Of a stretch of DNA of 64,000 bases, positions 27,131 through 36,561 are shown piece by piece. The notes under the pieces are model-generated. The model had not been told where the DNA came from. It searched no databases and worked only from the letters and a program-made list of their open reading frames with translations. The position numbers were made by a program, and so were the translations under genes. Source of the stretch: UBA1723 sp045629285 (lineage in GTDB: Bacteria > Bacteroidota > Bacteroidia > Bacteroidales > Paludibacteraceae); contig JAZQQY010000009.1 of assembly GCA_045629285.1 (NCBI GenBank), positions 1 to 64,000 of the forward strand, in the 5' to 3' direction. Within the stretch, counting starts at the first letter, position 1, and every line of letters starts with the position of its first letter.

Positions 27131-28859
27131 ATTATTAAAAATAAAGAGAATATGTGCCTTTTTGGATGAAGATTCTTCAAATAAAAAGAATGGATATTCC
27201 TATAATTTTGATGATAGGATTACCATAATTCATGGTGCAAATACATCAGGAAAAAGCACATTGATGCAGACAATACTATACATGTTTGGAATAAACGACA
27301 TGAATAAATTTTTAGATAGTATTTATGCAAACAAGTATTTCTTAAGGTTGGATGCTTTGATTAAAGATGAAACCGAAGAGTCACCTCTGGTTGTGATTAG
27401 GAATGAAGATAAAATTTATGTCAAAATCGGTGAGTCACCAATAAAAGAATTCGTAGGCATATCTTCAAATAGTAGTTATGAGCATCAGCAAGCTAGAGAT
27501 TTTTTCAAGAATTTGTTTAAGTATGATTTGAAATTGTTTCAGAAAGATGTATTAAAAGATGCATCATTAGAAACAATGTTTCTTCCATACTATATCTCTC
27601 AATCTGTAGGTTGGGTGTCGATCAGAAAAACATTTGACGGATTAGAATATTACAAAAACTTCAAGGAGAGCTTTATTGATTATTGCTTAGGTGTTGTCAA
27701 CACAAATGATCTATCTCATAAATATATATTAGAAGAAAAATTGTCTGAATTAAAATCTCAGATGACATTTGTAAATAAATATTTAGAAGAAAATATTGGA
27801 TCCGTCATTTGTAATGAAGAGTTTGTCAGTGATTTCAACGAATATGTAGATGAAGTAAGTAATAACGAAAAGAAGCTTGTTGATCTAAATAAAAAGTTGC
27901 TTTTAGAAAAGAATAAACTCAGTTTGTTAAGAAGTAGATTAAACGTAGTAAGAACTGTAAAGAATAATTTAATCAGTCAAGAAAAAGCAGGATATGTATG
28001 CCCGGTTTGTCATGGTAAGTTGTCTGATACATTGTCGGATTTTTATATAAGAAAACAAAATTTGAATGATTGTGAATTAGAAATTAAAGAGATTGAATCC
28101 GAAATTAAAGGTATAATGTCTTCTCTTAATTCAATTAATGTAAATAGAAATTCATTAACTGATGCCATATCTAAAAATCGAAAGTGCTTAGACGAAACAA
28201 TGGTAAATGGTATTTCTGTAGAAGATTGGTTAGATGGAGTAACTAAGTTCAGAATTCGTCAAAAGGTAGAAAACGATAAAATCAATTGTCAACGACAAAT
28301 TGAGCATTGTCAAAAACAGTTAAAATCATTTAAGACTGATGGCACGTTGGTAAAAGAGAGAAGTAAGTTTGATGCAGAATTCAAGAAACTATTTATTAGA
28401 AATTTGTTGGAATTGGGATTTGAAAATGATTCATTACCACAAGAAGCGAGGTTTTTTGATTTGTACAAAATTTCTGCACTACCATATCAAGGTACTGAAT
28501 TATTAAAGGCACATCTTGCATATCATTTTGCGTTTAATGAAATCATTACGATTAACAAGAACATGCCAAGACTTCCTTTTTTGTTGGATGCAATATTTAA
28601 GGAAGATATAGATGAACATAACAAGCGTTTAATTTTAAGTTTTATTGCAAATCATATTCCTGCTGATACTCAGTTGATTTTTAGTGTGGCAGATAAACTA
28701 GAATCAAATCAATTGACAGCGAAAGATGCAAAGGAAGAATATTTCAATGATGCAAATTTGATTTTAGTTTCAGATAATCAAAGGTCATTACTTAATAATT
28801 ACACGAATGAAGTAGAGACGATTAAACAAGATACATTGGAAATGTTATTTCAATCATGA
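27123..28859 (+). CDS. Zinc-hook ABC/SMC-like ATPase (LmuB-like)
   Basis: Walker A is GANTSGKST at residues 38-46. Two long coiled-coil stretches (about 200-290 and 300-410) flank a zinc hook, CPVC at residues 293-296, the Rad50-type dimerisation motif. The C-terminal half has a Walker B-like strand LPFLLDAIF with D489, but the usual glutamate directly after the aspartate is missing. At 578 residues it is short for Rad50/SMC and has no appended nuclease domain. It is coupled to the preceding nuclease gene by an eight-base overlap. In Lamassu, the SMC-like subunit is thought to sense DNA structures and release the nuclease; the same role here is inference. RloC also has a zinc hook, but it ends in an anticodon nuclease that is absent here. 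Confidence 0.7.
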   Translation: MGKLLKIKRICAFLDEDSSNKKNGYSYNFDDRITIIHGANTSGKSTLMQTILYMFGINDMNKFLDSIYANKYFLRLDALIKDETEESPLVVIRNEDKIYVKIGESPIKEFVGISSNSSYEHQQARDFFKNLFKYDLKLFQKDVLKDASLETMFLPYYISQSVGWVSIRKTFDGLEYYKNFKESFIDYCLGVVNTNDLSHKYILEEKLSELKSQMTFVNKYLEENIGSVICNEEFVSDFNEYVDEVSNNEKKLVDLNKKLLLEKNKLSLLRSRLNVVRTVKNNLISQEKAGYVCPVCHGKLSDTLSDFYIRKQNLNDCELEIKEIESEIKGIMSSLNSINVNRNSLTDAISKNRKCLDETMVNGISVEDWLDGVTKFRIRQKVENDKINCQRQIEHCQKQLKSFKTDGTLVKERSKFDAEFKKLFIRNLLELGFENDSLPQEARFFDLYKISALPYQGTELLKAHLAYHFAFNEIITINKNMPRLPFLLDAIFKEDIDEHNKRLILSFIANHIPADTQLIFSVADKLESNQLTAKDAKEEYFNDANLILVSDNQRSLLNNYTNEVETIKQDTLEMLFQS

Positions 28860-28900
28860 CAAATTCAAGCACTTGGTTTAGAGTCCTTTAATATATTTGT

Positions 28901-28990
28901 ATATAATATCTCAATGGAGTTGGAACGCTCCACCGTCGTCGCCAAATTACGAGGTACGAGCATTATAGGGATGAGATGTTGAGGTTTTGA
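28901..28990 (+). pseudogene. Hybrid remnant: hsdR start joined to hsdS end
   Basis: The first half (to about 28953) aligns with the start of hsdR at 30811-30863, including ATATAATATC, GAGTTGGAA, CTCCACCGTCGT and GCCAAAT. In the hsdR frame it reads YNISMELERSTVVAK, beside YNIIAELENSTVVAK in the intact gene. The second half contains 31 bases (28958-28988) identical to the 3' end of hsdS (25900-25930). Both pieces are too short to be functional. This looks like a recombination scar left when modules were inserted between hsdS and hsdR, perhaps through a related restriction locus. Confidence 0.75.
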
Positions 28991-29055
28991 AAGATAATGG
29001 TAAGACGTTATTGAAAAATCATTATTTTTGTAGTTGAAATATAGATAGTTCATTT

Positions 29056-30138
29056 ATGGCATCATACAAAGACATAACAATAAAGAATTTTCGCGGTATT
29101 AGCGAGTTGAAATTGGAAAACCTAAATTCGGTCAACGTTTTTTTGGGTAAAAATAATTTCGGAAAAACAACGATTCTTGAATCTGTTTTTCTCCTTTCTG
29201 GTATGTCTAATGCAAGTCTTCCCAGCAGAGTTAATTGTTTTCGTGATCCCACGCAATCAGTTAATCCTTTAGGTCAGATTGACTATATTTTCCATAATGT
29301 CCAGTTGCACAACAAGCCTACTTTTACTGGTGCCCTTACTGACGGAGAATATCGTTCTATGTATATATCTTTAAGCAATAGTAAGACAATACAAGGACCA
29401 ATAGTAAGGAATGGCATGATAATGTCTTCTGAACAAAGAGTTAATGCTATTTGTATGTCTATCAATGGCGAATACGGGAAAAAAAGTGCAAATGGCAAAA
29501 TAGAAAATAAAAGATCTTTCAAATGTGATTTCTGCACTTACGAAAATGGTCAGTATAGTCAGGATAATGTTCAGGGATACCAGGAAGTTATTTCTGCACA
29601 ATATATAGCTTCAGACACAAGTGCTTTTCAAATAACTGATGAATTATCTTCCTTGATTAGAGCAAACAAGAAAGACGAAGTATTAGAATTGGTCCGTTTG
29701 TTTGATCAAAGAATTACAAATATTGAGGTGTTGCCGGATTCCACTTATGTTAGTTTTGAGGGGGTAGACAAGCTTATCCCAATCAGTATGTGTGGTGATG
29801 GTCTAAAGAAGTTCTTGTATATAATAACTTGTGTTGCAGGAAAAAAAAATAAAGTTCTTCTCATCGATGAAATCGACAATGGAATTCATTTCTCTGTATA
29901 TCCTCTTTTGTGGAAAAGTATCATTCGTTTAGCAAAATCTAATGAAATTCAGCTAATGATAACAACACATAGTAAAGAGGTGCTTCAAGAATTGGCAAAA
30001 TCTATCAATCCGGAGAATGAGAATGATGTATGTGTCTATACCATAACAAAAAACAAAGATGATGTTATGCGTAGTTATCGTTACGACGGAGAAAATATTA
30101 AAACAGCTATTGATAATCAACTTGAATTAAGAGATTGA
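29056..30138 (+). CDS. OLD/RecF-like AAA ATPase
   Basis: ABC-type ATPase of 360 residues. The start DITIKNFRGISELKLENLNSVNVFLGKNNFGKTT carries Walker A at residues 31-39 (read in two parts). Walker B is LLIDEIDNG with D271 and E272, and the H-loop is TTHSKEVL near 300. This is the architecture of OLD-family and abortive-infection ATPases without the fused TOPRIM domain. The separate TOPRIM-like protein begins two bases after this gene. A split ATPase/TOPRIM pair recalls PARIS (AriA/AriB) and AbiL-type systems. The pair sits just ahead of hsdR, where it could act as a backup if restriction is inhibited; that is inference. Confidence 0.75.
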   Translation: MASYKDITIKNFRGISELKLENLNSVNVFLGKNNFGKTTILESVFLLSGMSNASLPSRVNCFRDPTQSVNPLGQIDYIFHNVQLHNKPTFTGALTDGEYRSMYISLSNSKTIQGPIVRNGMIMSSEQRVNAICMSINGEYGKKSANGKIENKRSFKCDFCTYENGQYSQDNVQGYQEVISAQYIASDTSAFQITDELSSLIRANKKDEVLELVRLFDQRITNIEVLPDSTYVSFEGVDKLIPISMCGDGLKKFLYIITCVAGKKNKVLLIDEIDNGIHFSVYPLLWKSIIRLAKSNEIQLMITTHSKEVLQELAKSINPENENDVCVYTITKNKDDVMRSYRYDGENIKTAIDNQLELRD

Positions 30139-30139
30139 T

Positions 30140-30742
30140 ATGACAAACTATTTAGTGCTTGTCGAAGGCGTTGCTGATGAAGTGTTTATGAATGCTTACA
30201 TCAAAAAATTAGGATTAGAAGGTGTTGTCTCTATAAAATCGTGTGATGGTTATACCAACATCAAAAAACAGGCATTTATAAATATACTCCAAAAAAACAC
30301 GGACAATGGAGGACGTAATCTTATCGTTTTTGACGCTGATGATGATTGTCAATCACGTCGACAAGAATTGATGATGATAAAGAATGAAATAAATGTTGAT
30401 TTTGACCTTTTCCTTTTCCCTAACGATGCTGATCAAGGAGCATTGGAGAATCTACTTGAAAGAATCATAAACCCGGTCAACCAATGTGTTATGGATTGCT
30501 GGAGTAATTATGAAAATGAATTAAACAAATGTTCCATTCCGTGGAAGAATCCGCATACTCCGACAACTCCTGCATATAAGACTAGAATATATGCCTATTT
30601 GGAGGCATTGACTGGAACAACAAAGGAAGAGAAGAAACGAATCAAAGAAAAGGAACGAGATTATTTAGATTCTAATCTTTGGAATTTAGATTCTAATTAT
30701 CTAAATCCTCTCAAAGACTTTCTCTTGAACCATATAAAATAA
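30140..30742 (+). CDS. TOPRIM-like protein (DUF3226/DUF4435 type)
   Basis: A 200-residue protein with TOPRIM landmarks: YLVLVEGVADEVF at the N-terminus with the acid at E9, and LIVFDADDD with the D-x-D pair at residues 65 and 67. LFLFPNDADQGALENLLE follows, a segment typical of DUF3226 proteins. TOPRIM domains of this kind act as nucleases when coupled to OLD-like ATPases. The gene begins two bases after the ATPase gene, so the products very likely work together. The family choice between DUF3226 and DUF4435 is uncertain; the short length favours DUF3226. Confidence 0.7.
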   Translation: MTNYLVLVEGVADEVFMNAYIKKLGLEGVVSIKSCDGYTNIKKQAFINILQKNTDNGGRNLIVFDADDDCQSRRQELMMIKNEINVDFDLFLFPNDADQGALENLLERIINPVNQCVMDCWSNYENELNKCSIPWKNPHTPTTPAYKTRIYAYLEALTGTTKEEKKRIKEKERDYLDSNLWNLDSNYLNPLKDFLLNHIK

Positions 30743-30799
30743 TAAAAGATTCAATCTGCCAATCTTCTATTTAGCAGTTTTGTTTTTTATATTAAGCCT

Positions 30800-33700
30800 A
30801 TGTGTACCCAATATAATATCATAGCGGAGTTGGAAAACTCCACCGTCGTTGCCAAATATGAGAGCCAAGGTCATTCTCACACTGGGTATCAGAGTGAGAG
30901 TGAGTTGGAAAAGACTTTTATTGCCCAACTTCAACAGCAAGGCTATGAGTATAAGGACAAACTCAACAACGAGAAGGCGTTGGTGGAGAATCTTCGCGAC
31001 TGTCTGCAAAGGCTTAATGGTATTACTTTGTCGGACAAGGAGTGGAAGTCGTTGCTTGACCAGATTGCCGATCCAATCAAGCAGATTCAGGACAAGACTG
31101 AGATTATACAGCGTAATGAGATCTTGAATATCACTCTTGACAATGGCGAAACGAAGAATATCCGTTTGATTGACAAGAAGAGCATCCATAACAACATTCT
31201 TCAAGTGATCAATCAGTATGTGCCGGAAGGAGACACTAAGAAGAACCGCTATGATGTGACTGTGTTGGTGAATGGTTTGCCATTAGTGCATATAGAGTTG
31301 AAGCGACGTGGGGTAAGCATAAAAGAGGCGTTTAATCAGATCAACCGTTATCAGAATGATTCCTTTGGAAATGGGAAGGGATTGTTTGACTACGTCCAGA
31401 TCTTTGTGATCAGTAACGGGACAGACACAAAATACTATAGCAATACAACTCGCTTCGCCCATGTGGAGGAGCAGAAGAAACAACAGATTCATAAGAAAAA
31501 GAGTGATGCCAACAGTTTTGAGTTCACTTCCTACTGGAGCGACCAGGAGTGCAGAAATCTTCCCGATTTAGAGGATTTCACCCGCACATTCTTTGCCAAG
31601 CATACCATCCTGAATATCCTTACCAAGTATTGCGTCTTCAATGCGGACAAGCAATTATTGGTGATGCGACCTTATCAGATTGCTGCGACGGAGAAGATAC
31701 TCCAGCGTATGAATGTGGCAATGCTCAACAAGTTGCAAGGATCAGTAAAGGCAGGAGGATACATCTGGCATACAACAGGTAGCGGAAAAACCTTGACTTC
31801 TTTCAAGACGGCTCAGTTGGCAAGCAAGATGGCAGGTGTGGAGAAGGTCATTTTCGTCGTCGACAGAAAGGATCTCGACTACCAGACCATGAAGGAGTAC
31901 GACAACTTTGAGAAGGATTGCGCTAACGGTAACAGCAACTATAAGATTCTTCAGAAACAGTTGAATGATCCTAACTGCAATATCATCATCACTACGATTC
32001 AGAAACTAAGCATTCTGCTCAATAAGAAAGAGGAGAACGTGGATGTGCTTGACAAAAACGTCGTTTTGATCTTTGATGAGTGCCATCGCAGCCAGTTTGG
32101 AGATATGCGACGTGTGATAGACAAGCGTTTCAAGAAATACATGATCTTCGGTTTCACTGGTACACCAATCTTCACGAAGAACGCAGGAAGCGCCTTAACG
32201 ACAACCGAACAGGCTTTTGGAGACAAACTTCATACTTACACCATCATCAATGCCATCAACGACAAGAACGTGCTTCGTTTCCGTGTGGACTACGAGCGTA
32301 CAATGCGTATGAAGGACAATGTGGATAGCAAAGATGTCTGGGGCATTGATACCGAAGAAGCGCTTCACTCACCAAAGCGAATAAGCGTAATCACAAGATA
32401 TATCCTCGATCACTTCGCTCAAAAGACAAAGCAAGGCTCCGATATCTACAACTACAGTGTCACTGCCAATGTGGAGGAGATGAGTCAGGCAAAAGGCAAG
32501 AACAACGTAAAAGAGCAGCGTGAGCGTAAGTCGACGAGAGGATTCAATTCCATCTTTGCGGTAGACTCTGTGCCGATGGCGATAGCCTACTATAAAGAGT
32601 TTAAGAAGCAGATGGCAGAGACAGGCAAACACTTGAAGATTGCCACTATCTACACCTTTGCCGCCAATCCCGAAGACGATGAAAACGGCATTATTGAGGA
32701 TGAGAATCCTGAAAGCGCGTCGATGCTCGACAAGAACAGCAGAGACGCTTTGAAATCCGCTATCCAGGACTATAATGCCGACTGGGGAACAAGTTACAGC
32801 ACCGACGGAGACAAGTTCCAGAACTACTACAAGGATGTGTCGCTTCGCATGAAGAACAAACAGATTGATATCCTTATTGTAGTGGGAATGTTCCTTACTG
32901 GATTCGACGCCAAGACACTGAATACTCTTTGGGTTGACAAGAACCTAAAGATGCACGGTTTGCTCCAGGCATTCAGCCGAACAAACCGAATCCTGAACGC
33001 AGTCAAGGATTGTGGAAATATCGTATGTTTCCGTAATTTGGAGCAAGAGACAAACGACGCATTGTCATTGTTTGGCGACAAGGATGCAGGAGGAATAGTG
33101 TTGCTTCGTCCATTCAACGACTACTATTATGGTTACGACGACGATAAAGGCAAGCACCATAATGGCTATAAGGAAGAGGTGGACGCACTATTGAAGGAAT
33201 TCCCGACGGATTTGCTATTTGGTGGAGGAATCATCACCGAAGAACAGAAAGCAACGTTTGTAAAACTGTTCGGCAGAATCCTACGTTTCCAGAACCTGCT
33301 GTCGGCATTTGATGAGTTTGATGAAACGAAGAAGATCATCAAAGACGGTGAGATGCAGGACTACACCAGCAAGTACATAGATTTCCACGATGAAATTGTA
33401 AAGAATAAAGAGCATCACACAGCAGAACATATTGAAGATGATTTGATCTTCGAGATGGAATTGGTGAAGCAGATAGAGATAAACATCACCTATATCCTGC
33501 GTTTGGTGCAGGAGTATCGCGACAACAATTGCAAAGATAAGGAGATTGTTGTCAAGATAATGAAAGCCATTGCGTCGAGCCCAGACATGCGAGACAAGAA
33601 GGAACTGATCGAGGCATTCATTGAAAAGATGACTCCATCAGAAGGATCATTTATAGATAATAATTGGCTGAGCTATGAGCACGGCATTGATATGCCACAC

Positions 33701-34012
33701 GTCGCAGAACCACAGTTCGAGTATGGAAAGCCAAAAGATATTCCGACAATGTGGGAACGATTCGTCCGTAGAGAAAGAGAACGAGAGCTGAACTCCATCA
33801 TTGAGGAAGAGAAACTAAAGCCAGAGGAGACTCGTAGTTTGATGGAAACCGCTGAATCCAATGGATATGTTGAGACTAATGGTTTGTCATTCTCAAAAAT
33901 TTTACCACCTATGCCATTATTCGGAGCAGGTGCTTCAGGCAAGAGACAGGAGAAGATCAGAGTGGTGACAGAGAGATTGGAAGGCTGGCTGAAGAGATAT
34001 GGGGGATGCTGA
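30800..34012 (+). CDS. hsdR: Type I restriction-modification system, restriction subunit HsdR
   Basis: Motor and nuclease subunit, 1070 residues, a normal length. The N-terminal nuclease domain has the PD-(D/E)xK elements RYDVTVLVNGLPLVHIELK (read in short parts) near residues 150-170. The SF2 helicase core follows, with Walker A TTGSGKT around residue 327, the DECH box at 426-429, FTGTP (motif III) and FSRTNRI (motif VI). A helical C-terminal domain binds the methyltransferase. No frameshift is seen. It is separated from hsdS by two inserted two-gene modules. A short broken copy of its first codons lies about 1.9 kb upstream. Confidence 0.94.
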   Translation: MCTQYNIIAELENSTVVAKYESQGHSHTGYQSESELEKTFIAQLQQQGYEYKDKLNNEKALVENLRDCLQRLNGITLSDKEWKSLLDQIADPIKQIQDKTEIIQRNEILNITLDNGETKNIRLIDKKSIHNNILQVINQYVPEGDTKKNRYDVTVLVNGLPLVHIELKRRGVSIKEAFNQINRYQNDSFGNGKGLFDYVQIFVISNGTDTKYYSNTTRFAHVEEQKKQQIHKKKSDANSFEFTSYWSDQECRNLPDLEDFTRTFFAKHTILNILTKYCVFNADKQLLVMRPYQIAATEKILQRMNVAMLNKLQGSVKAGGYIWHTTGSGKTLTSFKTAQLASKMAGVEKVIFVVDRKDLDYQTMKEYDNFEKDCANGNSNYKILQKQLNDPNCNIIITTIQKLSILLNKKEENVDVLDKNVVLIFDECHRSQFGDMRRVIDKRFKKYMIFGFTGTPIFTKNAGSALTTTEQAFGDKLHTYTIINAINDKNVLRFRVDYERTMRMKDNVDSKDVWGIDTEEALHSPKRISVITRYILDHFAQKTKQGSDIYNYSVTANVEEMSQAKGKNNVKEQRERKSTRGFNSIFAVDSVPMAIAYYKEFKKQMAETGKHLKIATIYTFAANPEDDENGIIEDENPESASMLDKNSRDALKSAIQDYNADWGTSYSTDGDKFQNYYKDVSLRMKNKQIDILIVVGMFLTGFDAKTLNTLWVDKNLKMHGLLQAFSRTNRILNAVKDCGNIVCFRNLEQETNDALSLFGDKDAGGIVLLRPFNDYYYGYDDDKGKHHNGYKEEVDALLKEFPTDLLFGGGIITEEQKATFVKLFGRILRFQNLLSAFDEFDETKKIIKDGEMQDYTSKYIDFHDEIVKNKEHHTAEHIEDDLIFEMELVKQIEINITYILRLVQEYRDNNCKDKEIVVKIMKAIASSPDMRDKKELIEAFIEKMTPSEGSFIDNNWLSYEHGIDMPHVAEPQFEYGKPKDIPTMWERFVRRERERELNSIIEEEKLKPEETRSLMETAESNGYVETNGLSFSKILPPMPLFGAGASGKRQEKIRVVTERLEGWLKRYGGC

Positions 34013-34055
34013 GAAAAGAAGGTTGGTGAAATAGAAAGTTCAATATTAATTTATT

Positions 34056-35732
34056 ATGTTTTTTAAATTTAGGGTAATAGAAGCTTGTTTTAATAATGCA
34101 TCAAACGCATTTGAAAAAAATCCAGATTGTGACTTTTTTTTAGAGTATAACAATTGGGATGATTTTGGATACCATACTACCTATGGATTGCATATTACTG
34201 AACATGCCTCAAATAAAGTCAAAGGAACACAATATTTAGGCTATATGAGTATTATGCGATTATCTCAGCAAAAAGGAGAGCATAACATTTTGGGAAATTT
34301 TCAAAAAAAAACTCATTATACAGAGTTGCCTGAAGATTTCTTATCCATGTCATTTGATATAGAGATTTTTGAAAAAATCAATAGATTATTAGATAAAAAT
34401 AAAAGATCTCTTTTTGCAAAAACATTCCATTTTATTTTTGATGAAGATGATGAACTTTACAAATCAGCTAAGGATACTGACTGTTTCAACAAATCCTTCT
34501 TGCGTAATGGTATGGATAGTTTGATATTGAAACAGGCAAAAAACTACATTTTGGGTGATGGTACAACGTATAAATTAAGGAAAGAAAGAATTACATTTAA
34601 GTCAAATAATTCCGAGAAGGAATTAACAATTAATTTTTCTCCAGTTAATGAAGATAGTAGCATAAATGGATGCATTTCATTTATTGGCAAAAATGGTTGT
34701 GGCAAAAGCACAACTTTATATAAGCTTGCGAACTTATTCTACTCAGATTTGAAAGATAGAAAAAAACTTTCAAATTTATGCGGAACTATTAATCCGTCAA
34801 ATATTATTGTTGATAGAATGATATTCCTTTCATATAGTCCATTTGACAATTTCAAACTTCCTATTCAATACGATGAGGAAGAATTAAGAAATTGGAAAAT
34901 TAAATCACAAACAGAGAATAGCTATCTACCACAAACAGGAAGGTTTATTTATGCAGGTATTAGAAATGTTTCAGAAGAGAGTAAAAATTATGAGACTATT
35001 AATGCAGATACAAAATTTGACAATTTATATTCATCAAAAATCATCTTAAAAGACATAGATAAATTAAGTGACGAATGCTATTATATCTGCTTGCAAAATC
35101 CAGAAATCTTGAATTATCTTATTAAGAGAACTAGAGATTTTGATGAAGATTTATATAGTATATTAATAGAATTAAATAAACGAGTACTTACCTTAAATAC
35201 AGATTCAACTTGGCGAGATATATTCTGCAAGTGCAGTACAGGACAAAAGTTTTTTATTCATGCTATGGTTCATATTTATAACTATTGTATGAATAACACA
35301 CTTATCTTTTTTGATGAACCAGAAAATCACATACAACCACCTCTATTGGCATTTCTGCTTAATGAGATAAAAATCATCTTAAAAGAAAGATCTTCAGTAA
35401 TGTTGATAACAACTCATTCTCCTGTTGTATTGCAAGGATTGCTATCATCTAATGTTTTTAAGGTTGTCAAAAACGATGATAAAATTAAATTCCAAACTCC
35501 AAGGATAGAAACATTTGGAGAAAGTTTTAGTTCTATTACGTCTGAGGTATTTGGATTAACAACAGATAAAATGTATCATGTGCAATTATTGAATGAAATG
35601 TTTGATAACTTACATTGTAAAAATATGAATAGCGTTGACCAAGTAATAGAAAGTTTTAATAAAGTTTTAGGTGATAGATTGAGCAATCATACTATAGATT
35701 ATATTGTAGGAATGTATTTATTAAGTAAATAA
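34056..35732 (+). CDS. ptuA: AAA ATPase, Septu PtuA-like
   Basis: ATPase of 558 residues with Walker A GKNGCGKST at 211-219, Walker B FFDEPENHI with D420 and E421, and H-loop TTHSPVVLQ near 450. About 200 residues of unassigned sequence precede Walker A. The next gene, eight bases on, encodes an HNH protein. ATPase plus HNH is the Septu arrangement (PtuA, PtuB), also found as effectors of some retrons; no reverse transcriptase is visible here. The DNA is far more AT-rich than hsdR, so this pair was probably acquired separately. The gene symbol is given by analogy. Confidence 0.65.
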   Translation: MFFKFRVIEACFNNASNAFEKNPDCDFFLEYNNWDDFGYHTTYGLHITEHASNKVKGTQYLGYMSIMRLSQQKGEHNILGNFQKKTHYTELPEDFLSMSFDIEIFEKINRLLDKNKRSLFAKTFHFIFDEDDELYKSAKDTDCFNKSFLRNGMDSLILKQAKNYILGDGTTYKLRKERITFKSNNSEKELTINFSPVNEDSSINGCISFIGKNGCGKSTTLYKLANLFYSDLKDRKKLSNLCGTINPSNIIVDRMIFLSYSPFDNFKLPIQYDEEELRNWKIKSQTENSYLPQTGRFIYAGIRNVSEESKNYETINADTKFDNLYSSKIILKDIDKLSDECYYICLQNPEILNYLIKRTRDFDEDLYSILIELNKRVLTLNTDSTWRDIFCKCSTGQKFFIHAMVHIYNYCMNNTLIFFDEPENHIQPPLLAFLLNEIKIILKERSSVMLITTHSPVVLQGLLSSNVFKVVKNDDKIKFQTPRIETFGESFSSITSEVFGLTTDKMYHVQLLNEMFDNLHCKNMNSVDQVIESFNKVLGDRLSNHTIDYIVGMYLLSK

Positions 35733-35739
35733 TTTTTTT

Positions 35740-36561
35740 ATGTGGGGGTATACTTGTCCAAAACTAAAAAATGCAGAGGAAGACGTTGATATTTTTATCA
35801 AATTAGGAATCATTCAAAGCAAAGAAAAAGACAAATATTTGAAAGTTGTAAGAAATTATGATACAAACAAAGCAGATTCTGACAAGTCTTTATATAGTGA
35901 TATTTCTGCTGCAGATTGTACAAAAATCTACAATAATTATGAAAACACTTACGAAACTAAAAAATTATTCTTCATAAGAAAAGAATTGAGATCTCTTAAT
36001 GAAGAAGTGTGTCCTTATTGTGGTCATAATTCAGCTACTACTCTAGATCACTTTTTGAATAAATCTGATTATCATTCGCTTGCATTATGTCGCTTAAATC
36101 TAGTTCCACTTTGTCCAACCTGTAACACAAGAAAAAATGATAGCAATGGAAAAGATTATATTCATCCATATTATACAGAATTTCCTGATGTTGAATTTTT
36201 CAATTGCAAATTTCGTAAAATAGAAGACGAATTGGATTTTTACTTTTATATTACCAATATTTCAGATGATAAACTTAAAAAACAATTAGAGAATCAAATA
36301 TCTACAATTAAGTTGAAGGATACATTATTAAGTCCGGTAAAAGAATTTCTTAGGACTGACATATATAATAATTGTTCAAAAGATGAATTAAACGCCAAAA
36401 TTAAATCATTATTGAACCAAAACATTAAAAATTTTAGAAAAAATCATTGGAAACCAACTATATTAAGAGGATTAATTGATTTTTTCAATGAATCTGAACA
36501 AAATATAGATTTTTTTATAGATAATATGAAAAAAAGAAACGAATCATATAGTGGAGTTTAA
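35740..36561 (+). CDS. ptuB: HNH endonuclease, Septu PtuB-like
   Basis: A 273-residue protein with a zinc-ribbon HNH domain: CPYC at residues 91-94, DH at 103-104, a conserved N120 in LNLVPLCPTCN, and the second zinc pair C125 and C128, followed by TRKND. These are the residues expected for a metal-bound HNH nuclease. The C-terminal 120 residues are helical. In Septu, PtuB is the nuclease held by the PtuA ATPase complex. The start eight bases after the ATPase stop supports joint expression. Confidence 0.68.
   Translation: MWGYTCPKLKNAEEDVDIFIKLGIIQSKEKDKYLKVVRNYDTNKADSDKSLYSDISAADCTKIYNNYENTYETKKLFFIRKELRSLNEEVCPYCGHNSATTLDHFLNKSDYHSLALCRLNLVPLCPTCNTRKNDSNGKDYIHPYYTEFPDVEFFNCKFRKIEDELDFYFYITNISDDKLKKQLENQISTIKLKDTLLSPVKEFLRTDIYNNCSKDELNAKIKSLLNQNIKNFRKNHWKPTILRGLIDFFNESEQNIDFFIDNMKKRNESYSGV

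Noticed and set aside
26036..28859. CBASS system with a Cap4 effector
   Set aside because: The nuclease resembles Cap4, but no CD-NTase gene is present; the partner is a zinc-hook ATPase, which fits Lamassu-like systems better.
27123..28859. RloC or PrrC anticodon nuclease
   Set aside because: The zinc hook and the location in an hsd locus fit RloC, but the protein stops at 578 residues without the C-terminal anticodon nuclease domain.
28865..29053. Small minus-strand gene between the two modules
   Set aside because: It is antisense to the hsdR/hsdS remnant and carries no domain or promoter.
34056..36561. Retron with Septu-type effectors
   Set aside because: The ATPase/HNH pair fits retron effectors too, but no reverse transcriptase gene is seen nearby.
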